Assembly (NCBI GenBank): GCA_016927685.1
Contig: JAFGMD010000018.1
Span: 1 to 34,808 of the forward strand
Source: Candidatus Falkowiibacteriota bacterium
GTDB taxonomy: Bacteria > Patescibacteriota > Patescibacteriia > CAIXNZ01
Length of the DNA: 34,808 nt
Direction of reading: 5' to 3'
Shown here one piece after another: positions 8,894 to 17,312 of the stretch. The notes below the pieces were generated by a model. The model saw only the letters and a program-made list of their open reading frames with translations. It did no database searches and was not told the origin of the DNA. The first letter of the stretch is position 1, and each line of letters begins with the position of its first letter. A program made the position numbers and the translations under genes.

Positions 8894-10651
8894 TTATTCA
8901 TTAACTGCCAATAAATGCTTTTGTTGCATTTGCCATAGGTCTTTATATATACCTGATTTGGTTATTAATTGATTGTGAGCGCCTTGCTGGGCAATCTTTC
9001 CTTCTGAAAGCACGATAATCTGATCAGCTGATTGAGTAATGGCAGAAAAATCATGAGTGATAATAATCGCGGTCCTGCCTTCAATCAGCTTTTGCAAGGC
9101 ACTAAGTACTTCAAATTTGGTTTTCTGGTCAAGCGAACTTGTTGCTTCGTCCAAAATCAAAATCTTAGGATCTCGCAAAGCCGCACGGGCAATGGCGATT
9201 CTCTGCACTTGTCCGCCCGAAAGCTTAATGCCGCGCTCACCGACTTTTGTTTCATATTTTTCAGGCAAGCTCTCAATAAAGTCATGAATGTTGGCAATCT
9301 TGGCCGCTTTAATCATCTGTTCATTTGTTGCCTCGGCATTGCCATACTTAATGTTGTATTTAATTGTTTCATTGAACAAAGCTGGGTCTTGTGGCACAAC
9401 AGCAATCTGTGCACGCAAAAATTTGCGCGATATTTTTCTGATGTCAGTATTATCAATAAGAATTTGTCCATCCTCAGAATCAAAGAGCCGAGTAAATAAG
9501 TTGTGCAATGTTGTTTTGCCAGAACCTGTCTCGCCAAAGATTGCCAAGGTTTCGCCAGCTTTGACTTTAAAGCTGACATTATCCATGACTCTTTCTTCAC
9601 GCTCAGGATATCTAAATGACACTTTAGCAAATTCGACATTGCCCTTAATTTCCAAATCCATAGAACCCTTTTCGTCTGATTCTTCTTCTTGCCCATATAC
9701 TTTTACTGCTTGTTCCAAGTCAACCAAATAACGGCGCAACATTCTGATATTGCCAGATAAATTGTAAAGCGGAAAATAAATCAATCCAAAATAACCAATA
9801 AACATAACTACTCCGCCTTCGCTTAATTTGTGCTGACTGAAGAAATAAACAGCTAGAATTACAACGATGATTCTGCCAACATTTATAACCAATCCGCGCG
9901 CCAAACCTAGTTTAAACCAATATCCCATTTGTCGTTCAACTAGGGTAAAAATATTTTTGTAGTTTTTCTGATTATATTGTTCTTCTGCTCGTTCCGCCGT
10001 ATTCGTCTTTACGGCAAATATATTGGAAATCATATCGCCAATATGACCATAGAGACCGTTATATTGCTCATTGATTTCCCTCTGGCCTGTCAAAATATGT
10101 TTCATCTGGTAAAAATAGGAAGTCAGGAAAAAGAGAATAACGCTCACCAGCATGATCAAGGATAAAACCCAATTAATCATAAACATGATTATGAAGGCGA
10201 TAAGCATAGTCAGAAATTGCGGCATAGAGTTTAAGAAGACCATCTCTAACATATTGTTAATGGCAGCATGCGTCCGATCTATCACTTTAATTAGTTCTCC
10301 TGGTTTTTTGCTGTAATGATAACTAACTGGCAACTTTAGCACATGGTGACAAAAATCAATTATAAAATTCCTCTCTACTTTATTTTCTTCTACTGAAACC
10401 TGCGAATCATTATATACATCAATAAAAAGTGAAATCAAAGTGATAATGAGCCAAAGAAGACCCAGCTGCCAATAATTCATGCCCAAAAACCTGCTTTGGT
10501 GCAAAACCAAGTCAATCATTTTTCCGAAGATGTAGGGCGAGAGAGCGCTCAAAATAGCAACAATAATGCTTAAAAAGCCAAAAAATAATAAGATATTTTT
10601 ATGCGGCTTGACATAGCGCCAGAAGAATTTGAATTTTTCCTTAAATGGCAT
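8894..10651 (-). CDS. ABC transporter, fused permease/ATPase (MsbA/MdlB-like)
   Basis: TM domain plus GETGSGKTT Walker A, KLSGGQVQRIAIARA signature, ILILDEATSSLD. Confidence 0.93.
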   Translation of the reverse strand: MPFKEKFKFFWRYVKPHKNILLFFGFLSIIVAILSALSPYIFGKMIDLVLHQSRFLGMNYWQLGLLWLIITLISLFIDVYNDSQVSVEENKVERNFIIDFCHHVLKLPVSYHYSKKPGELIKVIDRTHAAINNMLEMVFLNSMPQFLTMLIAFIIMFMINWVLSLIMLVSVILFFLTSYFYQMKHILTGQREINEQYNGLYGHIGDMISNIFAVKTNTAERAEEQYNQKNYKNIFTLVERQMGYWFKLGLARGLVINVGRIIVVILAVYFFSQHKLSEGGVVMFIGYFGLIYFPLYNLSGNIRMLRRYLVDLEQAVKVYGQEEESDEKGSMDLEIKGNVEFAKVSFRYPEREERVMDNVSFKVKAGETLAIFGETGSGKTTLHNLFTRLFDSEDGQILIDNTDIRKISRKFLRAQIAVVPQDPALFNETIKYNIKYGNAEATNEQMIKAAKIANIHDFIESLPEKYETKVGERGIKLSGGQVQRIAIARAALRDPKILILDEATSSLDQKTKFEVLSALQKLIEGRTAIIITHDFSAITQSADQIIVLSEGKIAQQGAHNQLITKSGIYKDLWQMQQKHLLAVNE

Positions 10652-10700
10652 ATTTTTCTCCTCCCTTATATTTTTTTAAAATTTAAAAGATCGATTCATG

Positions 10701-10729
10701 ACTATACAATAAAAACAGATATTTGTCAA
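10701..10729 (-). promoter_or_regulatory. sigma70-type promoter TTGACA-17-TATAGT
   Basis: minus-strand -35 at 10724-10729 and -10 at 10701-10706 upstream of the ABC transporter. Confidence 0.6.
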
Positions 10730-10739
10730 GTAATCAATC

Positions 10740-10799
10740 TTATTTTTGTAATTTTCTTATTTCGTCTCTAATTTCAATAGCTTTTTCAAAATCTCCGCC
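10740..10799 (-). pseudogene. duplicated uvrB 3'-end remnant (second UVR motif)
   Basis: minus strand reads GDFEKAIEIRDEIRKLQK*, near-copy of the uvrB C-terminus (ENLEFENAIEIRDEIRKLKK*). Confidence 0.75.
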
Positions 10800-10818
10800 T
10801 TCGCTAAAGCTTCGGCGG
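10795..10818. repeat. palindromic element CCGCCTTCGCTAAAGCTTCGGCGG
   Basis: inverted repeat; related copy at 30836-30863. Confidence 0.75.
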
Positions 10819-10834
10819 ATTTTGAGTCAAATTG

Positions 10835-12760
10835 TTATTTTTTCAATTTTCTAATTTCGTCGCGAATTTCAATCGCATTTTCAAATTCCAGATTCTCTGC
10901 CGCAATCTGCATCCGCGTTTCAAGTTCCACAATCAAATCTTCAAATGAACTTACTTTCTTTAAATCAAATTTTTCAATCTCTTTTTTGATTGTGGCAGGC
11001 TTTTCTTTGACTGCTTTAATAATAGAGGTGGGAGTTATTTTATTTTTCTTATTATAATCTATCTGAATTTTTCTGCGGCGATTTGTTTCATCAATAGCTT
11101 CCTTCATGGAGCCGGTCATAACATCAGCGTACATTAAAACCCTGGAATCAACATTGCGCGCCGCGCGGCCGATGGTCTGAATCAAGCTTCGGGCATCGCG
11201 CAAAAAACTTTCTTTGTCAGCGTCCAAAATCGCCACCAAACCAACTTCGGGGATATCTAAGCCTTCGCGTAATAAGTTAATGCCTACTAAAACATCGTAT
11301 TTTCCCCGGCGCAAATCATGAATTATTTCTGTGCGCTCCAAAGTATCAACTTCGGAATGCAAATATGTAACCTTAATATCCTTTTTCAAAAAATATTCAG
11401 TCAAATCCTCGGCCATTTTTTTAGTAAGCGTGGTTACTAGCGTTCTATTTCCCATTTTAATGGTTTTATCTATCTCTTTGATTAAATCGTCTAGCTGACC
11501 TTCTGATTTTCTGACAAAAATTTCAGGATCAATCAAGCCAGTTGGTCTAATAATCTGCTCCACGACTTGTCCGGAATTTTTTATTTCATAATCGCTTGGC
11601 GTGGCTGAAGTATAAACCACATGCTTCATATATTTTTCAAATTCATCAAAACGCAATGGCCGATTATCATAAGCCGATGGTAATCTAAAACCATTATCAA
11701 TCAAATTTTTCTTTCTAGTCTTATCACCCGCATACATGCCATGAAGTTGGGGCAATGTTTGATGCGATTCATCAAGAATTAGAAAAAAATCATCAGGAAA
11801 AAAATCCAAAAGCGTTTTGGGCGGTTCGCCGACTGTGCGACCGTCAAAATGGCGCGAATAATTTTCAATACCCTTGCAATAACCAAGCTCGCGAATCATT
11901 TCCATATCATAACGCGTTCTTTTTTCTAAACGATGCGCTTCTAACATGGGTAAAGTCGGCAAAACTTCTTTTAGCTCGGCTTCAATTGATTTTAAAGCCC
12001 GTTCGATTGAATCTTTGGAGGTCATAAACGGCGAAGCGGGATAAATGTCCAGCTTTTTTATCTCTTCCAAAACTTTTAAATTAACTGGCTCAATCACTTT
12101 AATTCCTTCAATTTTATCGCCGGAAAAATTTATCCGATAAATATATCTGCCATAACCTTGCACCAAGTCCAAAGTATTACCGCGCACCCTAAATCGACCA
12201 GAGCGTAAATCAGTATCATTTCTTTCAAATTGTATATGTACTAATTTCTTAATTAAATTTTCTCGGCCAATTTCCTCACCAACTTTTATGGTAAAAATAC
12301 TTTTACTATATTCTTTTGGATCTCCCAAACCATAAATGCAGGAAACTGACGCCACCACAATTACATCTTCACGGGAAACAACCGAAGAGGCTGCCTCTAA
12401 GCGATATTCTTCAATTTTTTCATTAATTTTAATATCTTTTTCAATATAAGTATCTGTTGAGGGCACATAACTTTCCGGCTGGTAATAATCATAATATGAA
12501 ATAAAATAGCAAACCTTATTGTCTGGAAAAAACTCTTTAAACTCTTCATAAAGTTGACCAGCCAAAGTTTTGTTGTGCGCCAAAACCAGCGTAGGCTTTT
12601 GCACGCTTTGAATTAAATTGGCCATGGTAAAAGTTTTTCCGCTTCCAGTTACTCCCAAAAGAGTTTGCTGGGGAAACTTTTTATATCCAGTATCCAGCTC
12701 TTTGATTGCCTTGGGCTGGTCACCGGTTGGTTTATAAGTTGTTTTGAGATTAAATTTCAT
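10835..12760 (-). CDS. uvrB: excinuclease ABC subunit B
   Basis: GVTGSGKTFTMANLI, YYDYYQPESYVP beta-hairpin, DEFF-type DESH, UVR C-terminus; start at MKFNLKTTYKP. Confidence 0.96.
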   Translation of the reverse strand: MKFNLKTTYKPTGDQPKAIKELDTGYKKFPQQTLLGVTGSGKTFTMANLIQSVQKPTLVLAHNKTLAGQLYEEFKEFFPDNKVCYFISYYDYYQPESYVPSTDTYIEKDIKINEKIEEYRLEAASSVVSREDVIVVASVSCIYGLGDPKEYSKSIFTIKVGEEIGRENLIKKLVHIQFERNDTDLRSGRFRVRGNTLDLVQGYGRYIYRINFSGDKIEGIKVIEPVNLKVLEEIKKLDIYPASPFMTSKDSIERALKSIEAELKEVLPTLPMLEAHRLEKRTRYDMEMIRELGYCKGIENYSRHFDGRTVGEPPKTLLDFFPDDFFLILDESHQTLPQLHGMYAGDKTRKKNLIDNGFRLPSAYDNRPLRFDEFEKYMKHVVYTSATPSDYEIKNSGQVVEQIIRPTGLIDPEIFVRKSEGQLDDLIKEIDKTIKMGNRTLVTTLTKKMAEDLTEYFLKKDIKVTYLHSEVDTLERTEIIHDLRRGKYDVLVGINLLREGLDIPEVGLVAILDADKESFLRDARSLIQTIGRAARNVDSRVLMYADVMTGSMKEAIDETNRRRKIQIDYNKKNKITPTSIIKAVKEKPATIKKEIEKFDLKKVSSFEDLIVELETRMQIAAENLEFENAIEIRDEIRKLKK

Positions 12761-12883
12761 AACTCCCACCAAATTACAAATTATTTTTACAAATCTACAA
12801 AATTAGGATGACATATTTGTAATAATTTGTAGCAGATTTGTAGATTCGCTGATTAATTTAATTTTATCATTTTAGCAGAAAAT

Positions 12884-12914
12884 AAAAAAACCGTCCAGAT
12901 TGGACGGTTTTAAT
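12884..12914. terminator. Rho-independent terminator
   Basis: AAACCGTCC-agatt-GGACGGTTTTAATTTTTT. Confidence 0.7.
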
Positions 12915-12918
12915 TTTT

Positions 12919-12993
12919 TGGTGGTGCAGGATGGATTTGAACCACCAACATGCCTCTGGTAGGGGGCCGGTCTATCTATTGACCTACTGCACC
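12919..12993 (-). tRNA. tRNA-like gene with encoded CCA; noncanonical D-loop and anticodon arm (possible degenerate tRNA)
   Basis: GGTGCAG/CTGCACC acceptor stem, A-CCA end, GGTC/GACC D-stem, GGTGG-TTCAAAT-CCATC T-arm; anticodon arm GCCCCCTACCAGAGGC is only 16 nt. Confidence 0.6.
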
Positions 12994-13000
12994 ACTGCTT

Positions 13001-13516
13001 TTACTTTTCTGATTTATTTTCCTTAATGTCTGGTGATACACTATCATCTGGTTGTTCTCCATCCAGAATTTCGATGATATCATCATCTTCTACTGGAATT
13101 TTATCTTCTTTAAGCGGAGTGGCGTCTTCTTCGGTAATATCAGTCATCATGTCTTCTTCTGCGATAGGAAGTTTGTCATATTCTTCCTTGCTAATACCTT
13201 GCTGATCAACCAGGACCCTATCTTCTTCACCTGCAAATTGATAATAAAACTCTACATCTTCGCTTTTGTGGCTGAAATTGCTAGGCGGCGCCATGGCTTG
13301 GATAATATCTCCTTCTTCTTTTTTAGCGGCTATGGCTTCTTCTTCAGAATCAAAAGGTGTTTTTCCTCCACGCCCTATCAGACAATAACGCTTCACAAAA
13401 GCGCTTTCCTCAACGTGCAGAGCCATAATGATTTCTTTTTCTTCTCCATCCTTGGCGATAACCTTTTCCCATTTGCCAGTATTCTTGTCTTTGAAAAGAA
13501 TTACGATTTTGGCCAT
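13001..13516 (-). CDS. hypothetical protein with acidic C-terminal tail (171 aa)
   Basis: ORF with AAGGAGGATGAA-ATG. Confidence 0.7.
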   Translation of the reverse strand: MAKIVILFKDKNTGKWEKVIAKDGEEKEIIMALHVEESAFVKRYCLIGRGGKTPFDSEEEAIAAKKEEGDIIQAMAPPSNFSHKSEDVEFYYQFAGEEDRVLVDQQGISKEEYDKLPIAEEDMMTDITEEDATPLKEDKIPVEDDDIIEILDGEQPDDSVSPDIKENKSEK

Positions 13517-13547
13517 TTCATCCTCCTTATTCTTTTGAATTTATACC

Positions 13548-13748
13548 TTATAAATAACCTAACTCTTGGAACTTTAGCCTAATCGCTTCAATATCATTTT
13601 CATTCAAACCCGGAGTCATAATATCGCGTAAGACAAATACCACAAAATCAGTTACGGAACTATAACCCCTCTCTGCAATAACTGATTTAAGCGTGTTACA
13701 AAGGGATCTGGGAATTTTTATTGCTGCCTTATCTTTTTCTGTTGTCAT
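13548..13748 (-). CDS. ribbon-helix-helix-like small protein (66 aa)
   Basis: AAIKIPRSLCNTLKSVIAERGYSSVTDFVVFVLRDIM resembles RHH pattern; SD AGGAGGTAAAA-ATG. Confidence 0.6.
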   Translation of the reverse strand: MTTEKDKAAIKIPRSLCNTLKSVIAERGYSSVTDFVVFVLRDIMTPGLNENDIEAIRLKFQELGYL

Positions 13749-13760
13749 TTTTACCTCCTA

Positions 13761-13994
13761 TTATTCATTTCTTTTTCTTGCTGACATAGCATTTGCCAGC
13801 ATTAATTCCGGTTCCAGGTCAGAATCGAGCGGTAATGGCTTCCCGCTTTGTGAAATAACAATTTTTTCATCGCGTATGTGTGGCACGAGAATCAAAGTAG
13901 ATTCCCGGCCAGTCGCCCGTTCCCATGAACAAAGCGCATCATTCAAGCGAATGAGGGCTTGTTCAACATCTGGATCTTTGTGCCATGTTCCCAT
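13761..13994 (-). CDS. hypothetical protein (77 aa)
   Basis: ORF with AAAGGAGGAAAAA-ATG; first gene of a 3-gene minus-strand cluster. Confidence 0.65.
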   Translation of the reverse strand: MGTWHKDPDVEQALIRLNDALCSWERATGRESTLILVPHIRDEKIVISQSGKPLPLDSDLEPELMLANAMSARKRNE

Positions 13995-14022
13995 TTTTTC
14001 CTCCTTTAAGTTTTATCTATTC

Positions 14023-14050
14023 ATTTTATAAATTAATGGTAAAAAGTCAA
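14023..14050 (-). promoter_or_regulatory. sigma70-type promoter TTGACT-16-TAAAAT
   Basis: minus strand, upstream of the 13994 CDS. Confidence 0.5.
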
Positions 14051-14319
14051 GGAATTTGGCAAATGGCTTATGGCAAATAGCCTATAGTATATATTACTAT
14101 GTGCTATATGCCATATGCTATAAGCAATATATAATAATATTTTACGATAAGCTCAAAATATCATATAATAATACAAGGGACTTCGCCCTCTTTTATTTTA
14201 GTTAAGAGTTAAGAGTTGAGGGTTGGGGGTTTAGATATTAGATATTAGTATTTTCCCAATACCCAACTTCTCTCAACTTAACCCTAAACCCCTCACCAAT
14301 AACCCCTCACCAATAAAAT

Positions 14320-17001
14320 ATGTATTTAGAAAAACTGGAAATTCAAGGTTTCAAATCCTTTGCTCATAAGGTAAATTTAGTATTTCCCTCGAAAACTCGC
14401 GGATCTAAAGGGATTACTGCTATAGTTGGTCCTAATGGCTCTGGCAAATCCAATACGGCTGATGCTATTCGCTGGGCTTTAGGCGAACAAAGCATAAAAA
14501 TGCTGCGCGGCAAAAAAAGCGAAGACGTCATCTTTACCGGCTCTGACAAAAAAGCGCGCATGGGCTTTGCTGAAGTTTCTTTATTTTTTAACAACCACGA
14601 TAAATCGGCTGACATTGATTATGAAGAATTAATTGTTACGCGCCGCGTTTATAGAAATGGCGAAAGCGAATATTTGATAAATAATAACAAATCGCGCCTG
14701 ACTGACATACAAATGCTATTGGCTAAGGCAAATTTTGGACAAAGAAGCTATGCCATTATTGGCCAAGGCATGGCTGATTCTGTTTTGTCTGCTTCTTTGC
14801 AGGAAAGAAAAGAGCTTTTTGATGAAGCCGTGGGCGTACGCCAATTCCAGATTAAACGCGAACAAGCGCTAAATAAATTTAAAGCAGCTAAAGATAATTT
14901 GGGCCAAACCGCCTTAACTTTGGCTGAGATAGAGCCCCGATTAAGATCATTAACACGCCAAGTAAAAAAATTGGAAAAACGCGAGGAGTTTGAAAAAGAA
15001 TTAAAAACTTTACAACTGGATTATTTTGCTCAAATCTGGCAGCGCCTGGAAAGCAACCAAAAGGAGATTGAAAAACAAAAAAATGGCATAAAAAAGACAG
15101 CACAAGCATTGGAAAAAGAAATAGCTATTATTGAAAATAAAATAAATGAATTTTCCGCAGAAAGTTCGCGCCAAGTGCTTTTTGAAAAAATTCAAAATGA
15201 ATATAATAATTTAATTCAGCAAAAAAATTCTCTCTTACGCGACCAAACATTACTAAGGGCCAAGCTAGATGTAGAATTTGAAAAGCAAGGACAAGGCAAT
15301 GTTGTTTGGCTAAATAAAAGGATTGAGGAAATCCATAATCAAATTACTAATTATAATCAACAAATTTCTGAAATTGAAGATTTAATAAAAAAAGAGGAAG
15401 CAAATTTAAAATCGAAAGAAAATAATTTGGAATCTATTAATAAACGATTGGAAAATGTTAGGGCTGAATTTGACCAACTAAAGGGCAGTTCTATTCTCCC
15501 CTTTGAAGAAGAAAAAGAATTGGAAGAAATATTTAATCTGCAACAGGACTTAGTAGCAAAGCTTTTAAAAGTTGAAGGAATTGATGATATTAAAGAACTT
15601 AAAAACCAAGCACGCGAAATATCTCAAAAATTATCAATATATTTAGAAAAATTAAAGGGCGCGAAGAAACAAGGTGCAGATAATATTTTTAATCTGCAAA
15701 ATCAACTGGAAATGCTGACTAAAGAAAAAAATGACATAACTCTGGAAATTTCTCAGTTTAAATTAAATTTGAATATTAAAAATGAAAAAATAACTGCTTT
15801 AAACCAAGAAATCAATAAATTAAATTCTGAAAAGGAAAAAATTAACCAAGAAATTTCCTTAAGCCAAATTAAAAAAGATAAAAATGAATTCGCCGCCCAA
15901 GTTGAAAAACAGTTAAAAGAAATTGAAAATAAAACTAATGATTTAGATAAAAAAATAGTTGACCAGGGTGCTAAAATAGCCGAATTTAACAAGGAAGAAC
16001 AGAATAAGAAAGAAACTTTAATCGCTTTGCAAAAAGATTTTCAGGAAAAACAAAACCAGCTTAATCAATATAACCAGCAAATTAGCCAGCAGGATATTGA
16101 ATTGGCCAAACAGACAACCAGAAAAGAAGATATTGAAAATGAAATCAAGCAGGAAAAAATAGATATTAATTTACTCGTCAAACATCAGCCAGAGAAAGAA
16201 ATTGATGAAAATGCCTCTAACGAACAAATTCAATATCTCAAGCGCCAAATGGAAATAATCGGCGGACTTGATGAAGAAACGCAAAAAGAATACATGGATA
16301 TTAAGGAACGCTATGACTTTTTAAAAACTCAATCTGATGATTTGGAAAATGCCATTAAATCAGCAGAAAAAATTATTGAAGAGCTGGACAAAACAATTAA
16401 AGAGCAATTTGACAAGGCCTTTCGTGAAATCAATAAAGAATTCCAAAAATATTTCCGCGTACTTTTTAACGGTGGCAATGCCGAATTAATTAAGGTTAAT
16501 GTGGAAGAAATAAAAAAAGAAGAGAAAGAGGATAAAGAAGGGGAAGAAGAGAAAGAGGGAGAAGAAGAGACGGGGGTCTTAGTACAAGCGGAAAAATTTG
16601 TGGAAAGATTAAAGCAAAAAGAAAAGGAAAGTTATGCTGGCATTGAAATAAAAGCCGTGCCTCCTGGGAAAAAACTCAAATCTATCAACATGCTTTCGGG
16701 CGGCGAAAGAGCTTTAACTTCAATTGCCTTAATCTCTGCCATTATTGCCAATAATCCCTCGCCTTTTGTCGTCTTAGATGAAGTTGACGCGGCATTGGAT
16801 GAAGCCAATTCAGAAAGATTTGGTTATATAATTGAGGATCTTGCTCATAAAACTCAATTTATAGTCATTACCCATAATCGTGTCACTATGCATAAAGCTG
16901 ATGTGCTTTATGGCGTAACCATGGGCGATGATGGCGTTTCCAAACTGCTTTCAGTTAAACTAGCCGATGCTGAAGAAATGGTGGGTTCAACTAGGGGTTA
17001 A
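14320..17001 (+). CDS. smc: SMC-family chromosome segregation ATPase, short (893 aa), no evident hinge domain
   Basis: IVGPNGSGKSNTADAIRWALGEQS Walker A; LSGGERALTSIALISAI; FVVLDEVDAALDEAN Walker B; long coiled coil. Confidence 0.88.
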   Translation: MYLEKLEIQGFKSFAHKVNLVFPSKTRGSKGITAIVGPNGSGKSNTADAIRWALGEQSIKMLRGKKSEDVIFTGSDKKARMGFAEVSLFFNNHDKSADIDYEELIVTRRVYRNGESEYLINNNKSRLTDIQMLLAKANFGQRSYAIIGQGMADSVLSASLQERKELFDEAVGVRQFQIKREQALNKFKAAKDNLGQTALTLAEIEPRLRSLTRQVKKLEKREEFEKELKTLQLDYFAQIWQRLESNQKEIEKQKNGIKKTAQALEKEIAIIENKINEFSAESSRQVLFEKIQNEYNNLIQQKNSLLRDQTLLRAKLDVEFEKQGQGNVVWLNKRIEEIHNQITNYNQQISEIEDLIKKEEANLKSKENNLESINKRLENVRAEFDQLKGSSILPFEEEKELEEIFNLQQDLVAKLLKVEGIDDIKELKNQAREISQKLSIYLEKLKGAKKQGADNIFNLQNQLEMLTKEKNDITLEISQFKLNLNIKNEKITALNQEINKLNSEKEKINQEISLSQIKKDKNEFAAQVEKQLKEIENKTNDLDKKIVDQGAKIAEFNKEEQNKKETLIALQKDFQEKQNQLNQYNQQISQQDIELAKQTTRKEDIENEIKQEKIDINLLVKHQPEKEIDENASNEQIQYLKRQMEIIGGLDEETQKEYMDIKERYDFLKTQSDDLENAIKSAEKIIEELDKTIKEQFDKAFREINKEFQKYFRVLFNGGNAELIKVNVEEIKKEEKEDKEGEEEKEGEEETGVLVQAEKFVERLKQKEKESYAGIEIKAVPPGKKLKSINMLSGGERALTSIALISAIIANNPSPFVVLDEVDAALDEANSERFGYIIEDLAHKTQFIVITHNRVTMHKADVLYGVTMGDDGVSKLLSVKLADAEEMVGSTRG

Positions 17002-17018
17002 GATAAAATAAATATATA

Positions 17019-17053
17019 AAAAAGAGAGCCGCTACGCGGTTCTCTTTTTCTAT
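17019..17053 (+). terminator. Rho-independent terminator
   Basis: AAAAAGAGAGCCG-ctac-GCGGTTCTCTTTTT. Confidence 0.75.
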
Positions 17054-17064
17054 TTCAACTAAAT

Positions 17065-17292
17065 CTAAATAGTTGTTTGAGTTTGTTCTTTTTTCATTTT
17101 ACTAAAAACATATATATAAAGGATTTCCAAAATGCCTATAGTATTAACTAGCAATAAAACCACAAACCATGGTTTTGAACCATCGCGAGCCGATTTCCAA
17201 AGAGCAATACCCTTCCAGACAAAAGACCAAATCATAACAATTAAAAATAATAAAAGATATAATGGCTGATCAGAAAAAAATGTTGTTTGCAT
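17065..17292 (-). CDS. small two-TM protein, DUF5652-like
   Basis: 75 aa; LYLLLFLIVMIWSFVWKGIALWKSARDGSKPWFVVLLLVNTIGILEILYIYVF. Confidence 0.7.
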   Translation of the reverse strand: MQTTFFSDQPLYLLLFLIVMIWSFVWKGIALWKSARDGSKPWFVVLLLVNTIGILEILYIYVFSKMKKEQTQTTI

Positions 17293-17312
17293 AAATTTAT
17301 TTAAAATAAAAC

